A DNA stretch of 64,000 nt from Curvibacter lanceolatus ATCC 14669 (GTDB lineage Bacteria; Pseudomonadota; Gammaproteobacteria; Burkholderiales; Burkholderiaceae_C). Below the pieces are notes generated by a model. It saw only the letters and a list, made by a program, of their open reading frames with translations, was not told the origin of the DNA and made no database searches. The position numbers and the translations under genes were made by a program. Within the stretch, counting starts at the first letter, position 1. Every line of letters starts with the position of its first letter. Below are positions 17,728-26,530 of the stretch, in pieces. The stretch is taken from the NCBI RefSeq assembly GCF_000381265.1, contig NZ_KB906253.1, positions 248,001 through 312,000 on the forward strand, written 5' to 3'.

Positions 17728-18678
17728 ATGGCTTGCTTTTCTACGTCCCGGTATTCCAAATCCCTTCTTGGCGCGGCCAGCGCCGCCCTGGCGCTGTCGG
17801 CCCTGTTGAGTGCCTGTGGCGGCGGTGGCGACGGCGGTAGCGGCAACGGCTGGTCGGTTGATGCGAGCGGCGCCGTCAAGCTGCAGTTTGCCGCCTATGC
17901 CGGCAGCACCCCGATCCAGTGCGGCACGGCCGTGGCGGGGCTGGGCAGCAAAAGCAGCGGCGCCCAGATCCAGGACCTGCGCTTCTACATCTCGAATGTG
18001 AAGCTGCTGAAAGCCGATGGCAGCTCGGTGGCGCTGACCCTGTCGGGCACCGACAACAACAACTACCAGGGCGCGGACAGCGTGAGCCTGATCACCCTGT
18101 CGCAGACGGGCGTGGGCAGTTGCACGGCGGCCGCCTCGCTGAACAAGCTGATCCAGGGCACCGTGCCGGCCGGGCAGTACGTGGGCGTCACCATGACGCT
18201 GGGCGTGCCGTTCTCGCTCAACCACCTCAACTCGACCGACCCGGCCACCCCGGCGGTATTGCGCTCTGATGTGAACCCCGGCATGTCCTGGAACTGGCGC
18301 GGTGGCCGCAAGTTCACCAAGGTGGAGTTGCAAAGCACCGACACGGGCAGCCCCATGACCCTGCTGCATCTCGGCTCCACCGGCTGCGTGGGCGATCCGG
18401 CCAACGGGGTGGCGATCAGCAGCTGCACCGCGCCGAACCGCGTGCCTTTGACCTTCTCGAGCTTCAACCCCAACACCCAGGCGATTGCGCTGGACGTGAA
18501 AGCCCTGTTTGTCAGCGCCGATTTCAGCGTGGCCAACAGCTGCATGTCCAGCCCCACCGATGCCAAATGCGTCGGGCCTTTCGGTGTGTTGGCCTTGACC
18601 TTCAACAGCGACGGCACGGGCACGGGGCAGCCGATGTCGGGCCAGACCCAGAGCGCCTTCAAGGCGGTGGGATTGTGA
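17728..18678 (+). CDS. mbnP: MbnP-type copper-binding lipoprotein ('metallo-mystery pair' four-Cys protein)
   Basis: A 316-residue secreted lipoprotein. The signal ends in the lipobox LLSAC, followed by a glycine linker. The body begins VKLQFAAYAGSTPIQCG and contains DLRFYISNVKLL, GVPFSLNHL, GMSWNWRGGRKFTKVEL and several spaced cysteines, the hallmarks of the MbnP/TIGR04052 family. In characterised pairs the di-heme partner MbnH oxidises a tryptophan of MbnP to kynurenine, creating a copper site. The two tryptophans of the SWNWRGG motif are conserved family residues. ATG 17728 is favoured by AGGAG 6 bases upstream over ATG 17713. The partner gene follows after 3 bases and an OprC-like copper receptor after that. 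Confidence 0.88.
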   Translation: MACFSTSRYSKSLLGAASAALALSALLSACGGGGDGGSGNGWSVDASGAVKLQFAAYAGSTPIQCGTAVAGLGSKSSGAQIQDLRFYISNVKLLKADGSSVALTLSGTDNNNYQGADSVSLITLSQTGVGSCTAAASLNKLIQGTVPAGQYVGVTMTLGVPFSLNHLNSTDPATPAVLRSDVNPGMSWNWRGGRKFTKVELQSTDTGSPMTLLHLGSTGCVGDPANGVAISSCTAPNRVPLTFSSFNPNTQAIALDVKALFVSADFSVANSCMSSPTDAKCVGPFGVLALTFNSDGTGTGQPMSGQTQSAFKAVGL

Positions 18679-18681
18679 TCC

Positions 18682-19953
18682 ATGGGCACCACCATGCTTG
18701 ATGCCTGGGGTGCCCGGTGGCCAGGGGCCTGGCTGGGTGTGAGCCTGATGGCGGGGGCTCTGTGCCCTGGTCAGTCGGCTTTCGCCTCCAGTGAGCGCCC
18801 CGGGCACATCGCGCCCACTACCACGCCGGCCGTCTCTGCGGCCTCGCTCAAGAGGGCCGGTGCAGGGCCCGCAGACTGGGTCTGGCAACTGCCTGCCGAT
18901 GTGGCGCCACCGCGCGTGCCGGCCGACAACCCGATGTCATCGGCCAAGGTCGAGCTGGGCCGCTTTCTGTTCTACGACAAGCGCCTGTCGGGCAATGGCA
19001 CCCAGTCTTGCGGCTCGTGCCACTTTCAGCGCCTGGCCTTCACCGATGGCCGTGCCCACGGCCTGGGCTCGACCGGCGAGGCGCATCCGCGCAGCCCGAT
19101 GTCGCTGGCCAATGTGGCGTTCAATGCCACCTACACCTGGGCCAACCCCGCGCTGATCACCTTGGAGCGCCAGATGACCAACCCGGTCTTTGGCGAGACC
19201 CCGGTCGAAATGGGCGTGAACGACGCCAACGTGCAGCAGGTGCTGCAGCGCCTGCAGGCCGAGCCCGGCTACCCCCGGCGCTTTGCCGCGGCCTTCCCCG
19301 AAGACCCGCAGGGCGCCATCAGCTGGGACCACGTGATCAAGGCGGTCTCGGCCTTTGAGCGCTCGCTGCTCAGCTTCAACAGCAAGTACGACCGGGTGAA
19401 GCAAGGCAAGGCCCGCTTCAGCGCACCTGAAGCCCGCGGCCTGAAGCTGTTCCGCCAGGCCGAGTGCGTCAAGTGCCATCAGGAGCCCAATTTCAGCAAC
19501 CAGTTCCTGACCATGGCCACGCGCGATGTCGACGTGAGCTTCTACAACAAGGGCCTGTACAACCTGGATGGGCGCGGGGCCTACCCGGCGGCCAGCCCCG
19601 GCCTGATCGAGATCACCGGCAAGGCGGCCGACATGGGCCATTTCCGCGCACCCACCCTGCGCAACATCGAGGTCACCGCGCCCTACATGCACGACGGCTC
19701 GGTGGCCACGCTGCAAGAAGCCATTGCCCTGTACGCCGACGGCGGGCGCCGCATCACCCAGGGGCCCGACGCGGGGGATGGGCGTGCCGGCCCGCTCAAG
19801 AGCGCGCTGGTGCACCCACGGGCCCTGAGCCGCCAGGACCAGGCCGACCTGCTTGCCTTCCTCAAGACCCTGACGGACCCCACCTTCCTGCGCGACCCGC
19901 GCCACGCCGATCCGTTCCAGAGCCCGCCCCCTGGCACAAGGAGAACCCCATGA
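18682..19953 (+). CDS. mbnH: MbnH-type di-heme enzyme (cytochrome c peroxidase family, 'metallo-mystery pair')
   Basis: A 423-residue periplasmic protein with a signal segment and two c-type heme sites: CGSCH (residues 110-114) and CVKCH (262-266). The order KVELGRFLFYDKRLSGNG, SLANVAFNATYTWANP, GHFRAPTLRNIEVTAPYMHDGS matches MauG/bacterial cytochrome c peroxidases. The immediate MbnP neighbour makes it MbnH (TIGR04039), which installs kynurenine in MbnP. It overlaps the receptor gene by 4 bases (ATGA) and follows mbnP by 3 bases, so the three genes are one transcription unit. Confidence 0.9.
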   Translation: MGTTMLDAWGARWPGAWLGVSLMAGALCPGQSAFASSERPGHIAPTTTPAVSAASLKRAGAGPADWVWQLPADVAPPRVPADNPMSSAKVELGRFLFYDKRLSGNGTQSCGSCHFQRLAFTDGRAHGLGSTGEAHPRSPMSLANVAFNATYTWANPALITLERQMTNPVFGETPVEMGVNDANVQQVLQRLQAEPGYPRRFAAAFPEDPQGAISWDHVIKAVSAFERSLLSFNSKYDRVKQGKARFSAPEARGLKLFRQAECVKCHQEPNFSNQFLTMATRDVDVSFYNKGLYNLDGRGAYPAASPGLIEITGKAADMGHFRAPTLRNIEVTAPYMHDGSVATLQEAIALYADGGRRITQGPDAGDGRAGPLKSALVHPRALSRQDQADLLAFLKTLTDPTFLRDPRHADPFQSPPPGTRRTP

Positions 19954-22253
19954 AACGACACCCAGCCCGCACCCGCGGTCTGATGGCCTTGTTGGCCGGT
20001 TCGGCCAGCGGCCTGCTGCTGGCCCAGACCGCTGCGCCCGAGGGCGCCGCGAAGGACACGCCCGCAGCGGCTGCAACGCACTCCATGGCGACGCACCCCA
20101 CGGCGACGCTCTCCACTGTCACGGTCACCGACATCGCACCCGGCAACGAGAGCCGCAGCCTGCCGGGGCGCCTGCGCCTCGAAGGCGCGGCCCTCACCCC
20201 GCGGCGCCTGGGCAGCAGCGATGCCGCCGAGCTGCTGGACGGGCTGCCCGGGCTCAGCCTGTACGGCGCGGGCGGCGTGTCGTCGCTGCCGGTCATCCAC
20301 GGGCTGGCCGACGAGCGCCTGCGCGTGCAGGTCGACGGCATGGACCTGATGGCGGCCTGCCCCAACCACATGAACTCACCGCTGTCCTACATCGATGCTT
20401 CGAACGTGGCCCGGGTGCGGGTGTTTGCCGGCATCACGCCGGTGAGCGTGGGGGGCGACAGCCTGGGCGGCACCGTGCAGGTCGAGTCGGCGGCGCCCCA
20501 GTTCGCCGCCGCCGGCGAGGGTTTGCTGACCCAGGGCCACCTGGGCAGCTTCTACCGAAGCAATGGCCGCGGCCGTGGCGCCGATGCCGCCCTGGTGGTG
20601 GCCAATGAGGGCCTGAGCCTGAGCTATACCGGCTCCAGCGCCCAGTCGGACAACTACCACGCTGCGGCGCCATTCAAGGCGGCTGCGGCCACCTCGGGCG
20701 GCGCGCTGGCGGGCGACGAGGTGGGCTCTTCCGCCTACCGGGCCCGCAACCAGAGCCTGGGCCTGGCCCTGCGGCACGACACGCATTGGCTGCAGCTCAG
20801 TGCCAGTCAGCAGGACATCCCTTTCGAGGGCTACCCCAACCAGCGCATGGACATGACGGGCAACCGCAACACCCAGCTCAATGCCCGTTACCAAGGGCAG
20901 TATGAGTGGGGCGAGCTGCTGGCCCAGGCCTACAGCCAGCGCACCAGCCACCGCATGGACATGGGGGTCGACCGCGACAGCTACGGCACCGGCATGCCCA
21001 TGAACACCCAGGCCCGCACCCTGGGCGCCTCGCTCAAGGCCCACATCAACTGGACCCAGCGCGACCTGCTGCGCCTGGGCCTGGAGGCCCAGCACCACAG
21101 CCTGAACGACTGGTGGCCTCCGGTGGGTGGCACCATGGGCCCGAATGCGTTCTGGAACCTGAACTACGGGCGGCGCCAACGCCACGACGCCTTTGCCGAG
21201 TGGGAGGCCCAATGGCAGCCGCAGTGGAGCAGCCTGATCGGCCTGCGCCTGAGCTCGGTCACCACGGACGCGGCGCCGGCCCAGGGCTACAACAACAACC
21301 TGGCCACCCTGTGGGGCAACGATGCCGCCAGCTTCAATGCCCAGGGGCATCGCCGCTCCGACCTGAACTGGGATTTGACGGCCCTGGTGCGCCACACCCC
21401 CGCCGCCGGCCAGTCCTACGAGCTGGGCTATGCGCGCAAGTCGCGCGCGCCCAGCCTGTACCAGCGCTACCCCTGGTCCACCCAGGCCATGGCCGCCTTG
21501 ATGAACAACTTTGCCGGTGACGGCAATGGCTACATCGGCAACCAGAACCTGCGCCCCGAGGTGGCCCACACCCTGAGCGCCACGGCCGACTGGCAGGCCG
21601 TGCCGGCCCCCGATGCAAGTCCAGGCACCGAGCCCGGCTGGCAGGTCCGCGGCACGGTCTATCTGACGCAGATCGAGAACTACATCGACGCCCAGCGCTG
21701 CGCCATCGGCCAGTGCGCTGCCGCCAACCAGACCGACACGCAAAGCTTCGTACTCTTGCAATACCTGAATCAGCAGGCCCGCATGCAGGGGCTGGACCTG
21801 TCCGGGCGGGCGCTGTTGGGCCGCCACGCCAGCCTGGGCACGCTGCAGACCCGAGCCGTGCTCAACTGGGTGCAGGGCACGAACCGTGTCACCGGCGATG
21901 GCCTGTACAACCTGATGCCGCTGAACCTGCGCTGGTCGGTCGAGCAGCAGCAGGGGGCCTGGAGCCAGAGCCTGGAGTGGCTGGCCGTCAGCGCCAAGAC
22001 CCGGGTCTCGCAGGTGCGCAACGAGATGCCCACCGCCGGCTATGCCTTGCTGAACTGGCGCGCCAGTTACCAGTTCCAGAAGGCCCGCTTCGACTTCGGC
22101 ATCGACAACCTCTTCAACCGCTTCTACAGCGCGCCCCTGGGCGGGGCCTATCTGGGCCAGGGCTCGTCCATGGCCATCAATGGCATCGCCTGGGGCGTGC
22201 CCGTGCCCGGCAAGGGCCGTTCGATCCAGTTGGCGCTGCGTCTTGACTTCTGA
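19950..22253 (+). CDS. oprC: TonB-dependent copper receptor, OprC-like
   Basis: A 767-residue outer-membrane receptor: signal peptide, a plug domain (about residues 75-190, LLDGLPGLSLYGAGGVSSLP, HGLADERLRVQVDGMDLM) and a 22-strand barrel ending in LRLDF. Two copper motifs known from Pseudomonas OprC are present: C137-P-N-H-M141 (CxxxM) in the plug and H334-R-M336 (HxM) in a barrel loop, the latter within a methionine-rich stretch. It should take up copper ions using TonB energy. Its start overlaps the mbnH stop, tying copper import to the MbnP/MbnH pair. ATG 19950 has GGAG upstream, and the longer upstream frame lies inside mbnH. Confidence 0.9.
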   Translation: MKRHPARTRGLMALLAGSASGLLLAQTAAPEGAAKDTPAAAATHSMATHPTATLSTVTVTDIAPGNESRSLPGRLRLEGAALTPRRLGSSDAAELLDGLPGLSLYGAGGVSSLPVIHGLADERLRVQVDGMDLMAACPNHMNSPLSYIDASNVARVRVFAGITPVSVGGDSLGGTVQVESAAPQFAAAGEGLLTQGHLGSFYRSNGRGRGADAALVVANEGLSLSYTGSSAQSDNYHAAAPFKAAAATSGGALAGDEVGSSAYRARNQSLGLALRHDTHWLQLSASQQDIPFEGYPNQRMDMTGNRNTQLNARYQGQYEWGELLAQAYSQRTSHRMDMGVDRDSYGTGMPMNTQARTLGASLKAHINWTQRDLLRLGLEAQHHSLNDWWPPVGGTMGPNAFWNLNYGRRQRHDAFAEWEAQWQPQWSSLIGLRLSSVTTDAAPAQGYNNNLATLWGNDAASFNAQGHRRSDLNWDLTALVRHTPAAGQSYELGYARKSRAPSLYQRYPWSTQAMAALMNNFAGDGNGYIGNQNLRPEVAHTLSATADWQAVPAPDASPGTEPGWQVRGTVYLTQIENYIDAQRCAIGQCAAANQTDTQSFVLLQYLNQQARMQGLDLSGRALLGRHASLGTLQTRAVLNWVQGTNRVTGDGLYNLMPLNLRWSVEQQQGAWSQSLEWLAVSAKTRVSQVRNEMPTAGYALLNWRASYQFQKARFDFGIDNLFNRFYSAPLGGAYLGQGSSMAINGIAWGVPVPGKGRSIQLALRLDF

Positions 22254-22265
22254 GGAACCTCTTTC

Positions 22266-23765
22266 ATGCACACATTCATCTCCCGCATCCTGGGGCCGGC
22301 AAGGCCCCGGTCTTGGCCGCAGGCCACGCACCGGGCGCTGGCCCTTGTTTTAGGCACTGGGCTGGCCGGCCTGTTGAGCGCCTGCGGCGGCGGCCTCGCC
22401 CCCGCCACCCTGGCCAAGAGCCAGACCCTGCAGTTCGGCCCGGCGCCCACCCTCATCCTGGGGCAAAGCGCCCAGGTGAGCGCCACCGCCAGCTCGGGCC
22501 TGAGTGTCAGCTTCAGCAGCCTGACCCTGGCCGTCTGCCAGGTGCTGGACACCGGGCGGGTCACCGCCCTGAGCACGGGCAGCTGCGTGGTGGCGGCCAA
22601 CCAGGCTGGCAACGCCGACTACCAGCCGGCACCGCAGCTCACCCAAACCCTGGTGGTGCAGACCCAGGGTCTGGCCGCGCAAAGCATCCGCTTCGGCAGC
22701 GCCCCTGCACTCACGCTGGGGGGCAGCGCCACGGTCACGGCGCAGGCCAGTTCGGGCCTGGCCGTGCGCTACGGCAGCCTCACGCCCCAGGTCTGCCGCG
22801 TCGACGCCACCAGTGGGCTGGTGCAAGGCCTGGCCCTGGGCACCTGCACCGTCACGGCCGACCAGGCAGGCAACAACCTGTACGCCGCCGCCGCCCAGGT
22901 GGCCCAGACCCTGAGCGTGAGCTCTGCCACCTCGGTGGGGCTGCCCGAAGCCCCCACGGGGCTCAAGGCCCGGCTGGGCGCGGATGCGAGCACGGTCGTG
23001 ATCAGCATCGGTGCTACCGCCAGCGGGGGCTCGCCGATCACGGGCTACCAGGTCAGCTCGGTGCCGGCGGGGCTGAGCGCCAGCGTCAGTGCCAGCGCGT
23101 CGCCGATCCAGGTGGCCTGCGGCACGTCTTGCGCTGGCTATGCCTGGGTGGTGAATGCGGTCAATGCGCAGGGCACCGGCCCGGCCTCGGAGCCGGTCCA
23201 GGTGATCACCGACTACCAGGTCACCGCCACGTTCTACGAGCCGCAGACCCAGCCCAACAACAGCATCTTCACGGGCAGCTTCAGCTTCAACTCCACCACG
23301 CGCAGCGTCTCGGGCCTGAGCGGGCTGCTGACAGAGTCCATGACCGACACCCCCATGACCACCGTGCCCTTGAGCCGCCAGGGCGTGCACTATGCCGACA
23401 GCACCGGCACCGGCGTGCTGGTGGGGGCCTTCTACCTGGCCACCAACAACACCTTTGTGGTGGCCCATGGCAACGAAGGCTGGCGCCCCGGCGTGGCCAG
23501 CGATGCCCGCTACCACGGCTACCCGGCCGCCGCCAACCCGTCAGCCGGTGGGGTGGGCAACGCCTATGCCCTGGTCTTTGTCAACACCGACGACCCCAGC
23601 GTCGCCCTGAGCAGCGCCCAGCTGCAGCAGACGGCTTATGCCGACTGCACGGCCCTGGGCATGATGGGCGCCAGCTGCATGACGGGCACGGCCGCCGCGG
23701 TGTACGGCACCGTGGGCACCATGGGGGCTTACCCTCTGTCGCAGGTGGTGGTGCGCAAGCCCTGA
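22266..23765 (+). CDS. Secreted lipoprotein with two Ig-like repeats and an FN3 domain, copper-locus associated
   Basis: A 499-residue lipoprotein of unknown function. The signal ends LAGLLSAC. Residues about 50-130 and 135-215 are two related repeats. Each starts with a 'LQFGPAPTLILGQSAQVSATA' or 'IRFGSAPALTLGGSATVTAQA' type strand, with a cysteine pair (VCQV/GSCVV and VCRV/GTCTV) and a QAGN turn. Residues about 222-315 form an FN3-like domain (APTGLKARLG..., SGGSPITGYQV). The C-terminal part (320-499) has DYQVTATFYEPQTQPNNSIFTGSF and looks like the choice-of-anchor/PEP-CTERM-associated cell-surface fold, with a late cysteine pair (YADC, SCMTG). It starts 12 bases after the copper receptor and so is likely co-transcribed. 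A copper role is inferred only from position. Confidence 0.65.
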   Translation: MHTFISRILGPARPRSWPQATHRALALVLGTGLAGLLSACGGGLAPATLAKSQTLQFGPAPTLILGQSAQVSATASSGLSVSFSSLTLAVCQVLDTGRVTALSTGSCVVAANQAGNADYQPAPQLTQTLVVQTQGLAAQSIRFGSAPALTLGGSATVTAQASSGLAVRYGSLTPQVCRVDATSGLVQGLALGTCTVTADQAGNNLYAAAAQVAQTLSVSSATSVGLPEAPTGLKARLGADASTVVISIGATASGGSPITGYQVSSVPAGLSASVSASASPIQVACGTSCAGYAWVVNAVNAQGTGPASEPVQVITDYQVTATFYEPQTQPNNSIFTGSFSFNSTTRSVSGLSGLLTESMTDTPMTTVPLSRQGVHYADSTGTGVLVGAFYLATNNTFVVAHGNEGWRPGVASDARYHGYPAAANPSAGGVGNAYALVFVNTDDPSVALSSAQLQQTAYADCTALGMMGASCMTGTAAAVYGTVGTMGAYPLSQVVVRKP

Positions 23766-23824
23766 GGCTTGGGGCCGCAGGGGCATCGAGACGCCCGGCC
23801 GGTGGTCAGGCCCCTGAAGTGCAT

Positions 23825-23989
23825 TCACTGGCCGGGCTGCTTCTTGTTGCGCCGACAGGCCTCGCTGCAATACAGCACCTGCTCCCAGTTCTTGGCCCAG
23901 GCCTTGCGCCAGCTCATCGGGCGGCCGCACACCGTGCAGGGTTTGCTGGGCAGGTGGCTTTTGTTGCCTTTGAAGTCCTGGCGGCTCAT
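23825..23989 (-). CDS. DUF2256 small zinc-ribbon protein, cryptochrome associated
   Basis: A 54-residue protein with two cysteine pairs, CTVC (residues 18-21) and CSEAC (41-45), and the family's conserved tryptophan segment GRPMSWRKAWAKNWEQVLYCS. This is DUF2256 (PF10013), presumably a one-zinc ribbon. It lies 25 bases downstream of the cryptochrome/photolyase gene on the same strand. Members of the family are commonly encoded beside cryptochrome/photolyase genes. It may bind nucleic acid or assist the flavoprotein, which is inference. Confidence 0.8.
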   Translation of the reverse strand: MSRQDFKGNKSHLPSKPCTVCGRPMSWRKAWAKNWEQVLYCSEACRRNKKQPGQ

Positions 23990-24014
23990 GGGCGTTGTCT
24001 CCCTTTGTTTCTTT

Positions 24015-25580
24015 TCAAAACAGGCTGCCCTGGGCCGGGTTGGCTGAGGGGCGGGGTGGGGCGCGGCGCTGGCGGGTGGGCTGCTTGCCCGTGGGGGGCA
24101 GGCCGCTGCGGCGTGAGCCGTGGCGCGCCTGCACGGCGTCGGCCTCGGCCCGGGCGGCCTCGGTCTGGCGCAGGGCGTAGAGGCGGTCTTTGGCGGCTTT
24201 CACGGCCGCCTTGTCGTCCACCACCGGCGCTGGGTAGTCGTGGCCGATGTGGCAGTGGGCCAGCTGCTGCACGCTGGGCGGCATGGCCCAGGGCTGGGCC
24301 AGGTAGGGCAGGGGTACCCGGGCCAGCTCGGGCACCCAGCGGCGGATGAACAGGCCTTCGGGGTCCTGGTCTTGCGCCTGCTTGATGGGCGAGTAGATGC
24401 GCAAGGTGTTGATGCCGGTGGTGCCGCTTTGCATCTGCAGCTGGCACCAGTGGATGCCAGGTTCAAAGTCGAGGAACTGGCGTGCCAGGAACAGCCCGGT
24501 CTCGCGCCAGTGCAGCCACAGGTGGTAGCTGGCAAAGCTCACCAGCATGGCGCGCATGCGAAAGTTGAGCCAGCCCGTGGCTTTGAGCGAGCGCATGCAG
24601 GCATCCACCATGGGGTAGCCGGTGAGGCCTTCGCACCAGGCCTCGAAAAGCGTCGGGTTCCAGTCACTTTCGCGCAGGCCGTCGCACACCCGGGCCATGT
24701 TGCGCCACTCGATCTCGGGCTCGCTCTCCAGCTTCTGCATGAAGTGGCAGTGCCAGCGCAGGCGCCCGCCAAAGGCCCGCAGGGCCGCCGCGGCCCGTGC
24801 GTCGGGGGCGCTCAGAATGGCCTGCTCGGTGGCCTGGTGCACGGTGCGCATCGACACCGTGCCAAAGGCCAGGTGCGGGCTCAGCCGGCTGCAGCCGTGC
24901 TCAGCGCTCAGCGGGCTGGAGATGGTGCGCCGGTAGTCGTGACCACGCTCGGCCAGAAAGCTGCGCAGCGTGAGCAGGGCCGCCTGCTCGCCGGCGGGCT
25001 GCAGGGTTTGCGCCGGGGCTGGCAGGCCGAGCTCGGCCAGCGTGGGCAAATCGGGTTGGTCGAGTGGGGTGGCGGCGTGAAATCGGCCTGTCAGCCTGAG
25101 CCGGGGCGCGTCCATGCGCGCCTGCCAGCGCTGGGCCCAGCCGGCGCGCTGGCGCAGCCCGCGCACCACGCCGGTCTGGGGGTGCTCCTGCCAGCTCACG
25201 CCCTGGCCCCGGCACCAGCGCGCCACGGCCAGATCGCGGGTGTACGACCAGCCGGGGCCGGTTTCCTCGTGGCTCAGCAGGTGGCTGAAGCGCAGCGCCT
25301 GGTGCAGGGTGGCCAGCACCTCGGTGGCCGAGCCCACCCGCACCAGCAGGGGTAGCCCATGCCGGGCCAGGCCAGCGCGCAGCTCGGCCAGGCAGCCCAG
25401 CGTGAAGGCCACATGGCTGGGCGAGCACTCCGGGCTGTGCAGCCACTCGGGCTCGATGATGAACAGCCCCACCGCATCGCCATGGGCCAGGGCTGCCACC
25501 AAGGGCGCGTGGTCGGCCAGGCGCAGGTCGCGTTTGAACCACACCAGGGCACGGGATGAAGGCGGGGGCGGCGCAGGCAT
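24015..25580 (-). CDS. Cryptochrome/deoxyribodipyrimidine photolyase family protein
   Basis: A 521-residue flavoprotein. Residues 1-140 are the photolyase alpha/beta domain (ALVWFKRDLRLADHAPL). Residues about 210-440 are the FAD-binding helical domain (SRLSPHLAFGTVSMR, GRLRWHCHFMQKLESEP, TGYPMVDACMRSLKATGWLNFRMR). The usual photolyase 'NP.RIFNP' loop is replaced by QMQSGTTGINTLRIYSPIKQ, and a basic tail with GSRRSG follows, so this is a distinct subgroup rather than classical PhrB. A signalling (cryptochrome) or unusual repair role is possible. The start was put at MPAPPPPSSRALVW. The upstream 37 codons look non-coding. It is followed by the DUF2256 gene. Confidence 0.85.
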   Translation of the reverse strand: MPAPPPPSSRALVWFKRDLRLADHAPLVAALAHGDAVGLFIIEPEWLHSPECSPSHVAFTLGCLAELRAGLARHGLPLLVRVGSATEVLATLHQALRFSHLLSHEETGPGWSYTRDLAVARWCRGQGVSWQEHPQTGVVRGLRQRAGWAQRWQARMDAPRLRLTGRFHAATPLDQPDLPTLAELGLPAPAQTLQPAGEQAALLTLRSFLAERGHDYRRTISSPLSAEHGCSRLSPHLAFGTVSMRTVHQATEQAILSAPDARAAAALRAFGGRLRWHCHFMQKLESEPEIEWRNMARVCDGLRESDWNPTLFEAWCEGLTGYPMVDACMRSLKATGWLNFRMRAMLVSFASYHLWLHWRETGLFLARQFLDFEPGIHWCQLQMQSGTTGINTLRIYSPIKQAQDQDPEGLFIRRWVPELARVPLPYLAQPWAMPPSVQQLAHCHIGHDYPAPVVDDKAAVKAAKDRLYALRQTEAARAEADAVQARHGSRRSGLPPTGKQPTRQRRAPPRPSANPAQGSLF

Positions 25581-25797
25581 GGGCCGCACTCTAGCGGCTC
25601 CAGGCGCGTGCTTGTGGCGCACCGCGCAATGCCCCCAGGGCGGGCTCGTGCATGACCGCCAGCGGGCCTGCTTGTCACTGCAGCAAGCCACGTGCGCCGT
25701 CGTACAGACGCCGCAGGCCCCTGGCCCGCCAAATGGCCTCAGTCCCCACCTCGCAAGCCTGCGCGGTGGGCCCTGCTTCCAACCTCAGGACCTCATC

Positions 25798-26493
25798 ATG
25801 TTCCCTACCTCGCTTTCGAAAATTTCCGTCGCCGCCTTGCTTTGCGTGGGCGCCTTCACCCTCTCGCAGCCTGGCCTGGCGCTGGCCCAGGTGGCCGGCA
25901 GCACGACCACGATGGACACCCATGTCTCTGAGACAACCCAGGTGGCCATGGGCTGGAGCGTCAAGAAGACCCTCATGGGCAAGACGATCTACAACGATGC
26001 GGGCGTCAAGGTCGGCAAGGTCGAAGACCTGATCATCGCGCCGGACCGCAATGTGTCCTACCTCATCGTCGGTGCCGGTGGCTTTGTGGGCATTGGCCGC
26101 CATGACGTGGCGATTGCCGTCTCGCAGGTGCAGGACAAGGCCGGCAAGCTGGTGCTGCCCGGCGCCACCAAGGACAGCATCAAGGCCCTGCCCGAGTTCA
26201 CTTACGCCACCGACACCAGCAAGCGCGACCAGTTTGTGGCGGCAGCCGACCGTGACATCGCCAAGGCCAAGGTCACGCTGAGCGATCTCGAAAAGAAGGC
26301 TAGCAATGCCAGCGCCGAAGCCAAGGCCAAGATGGATCTGCAGGTCGCCGCCCTGAAGGAAGACATCCAGTCGGCTGAGGCCAAGCTGGCCGAGCTCAAG
26401 CAGGCCTCGGCCGTGCATTGGCGCGATTTTGAGACCAATGTCACCGCTGCCACCCAGCGCCTGCGCAAGTCGGTCGACAAGGCCCTGAGCTGA
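25798..26493 (+). CDS. Exported PRC-barrel domain protein
   Basis: A 231-residue periplasmic protein. A signal peptide (MFPTSLSKISVAALLCVGAF...LALAQ) leads to a PRC-barrel (about residues 52-120: GKTIYNDAGVKVGKVEDLII, YLIVGAGGFVGIGRHDVAI) and a C-terminal helical, probably coiled-coil tail rich in Lys, Ala and Glu (about 140-231). PRC-barrels in exported proteins often relate to photosynthetic-reaction-centre-like or stress-response envelope proteins. The exact role is unknown. The ATG was chosen at the signal peptide. The longer frame runs through the divergent photolyase promoter. It is followed 37 bases later by the DUF1269 protein. Confidence 0.8.
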   Translation: MFPTSLSKISVAALLCVGAFTLSQPGLALAQVAGSTTTMDTHVSETTQVAMGWSVKKTLMGKTIYNDAGVKVGKVEDLIIAPDRNVSYLIVGAGGFVGIGRHDVAIAVSQVQDKAGKLVLPGATKDSIKALPEFTYATDTSKRDQFVAAADRDIAKAKVTLSDLEKKASNASAEAKAKMDLQVAALKEDIQSAEAKLAELKQASAVHWRDFETNVTAATQRLRKSVDKALS

Positions 26494-26530
26494 AACCTGC
26501 CCGCCCACCCCAAGCCGAACCGAGGTTCTC

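Noticed and set aside
20376-22331. 651-codon open frame on the minus strand opposite the copper receptor
   Set aside because: Same reason: an antisense shadow of a conserved TonB-dependent receptor, with low-complexity composition.
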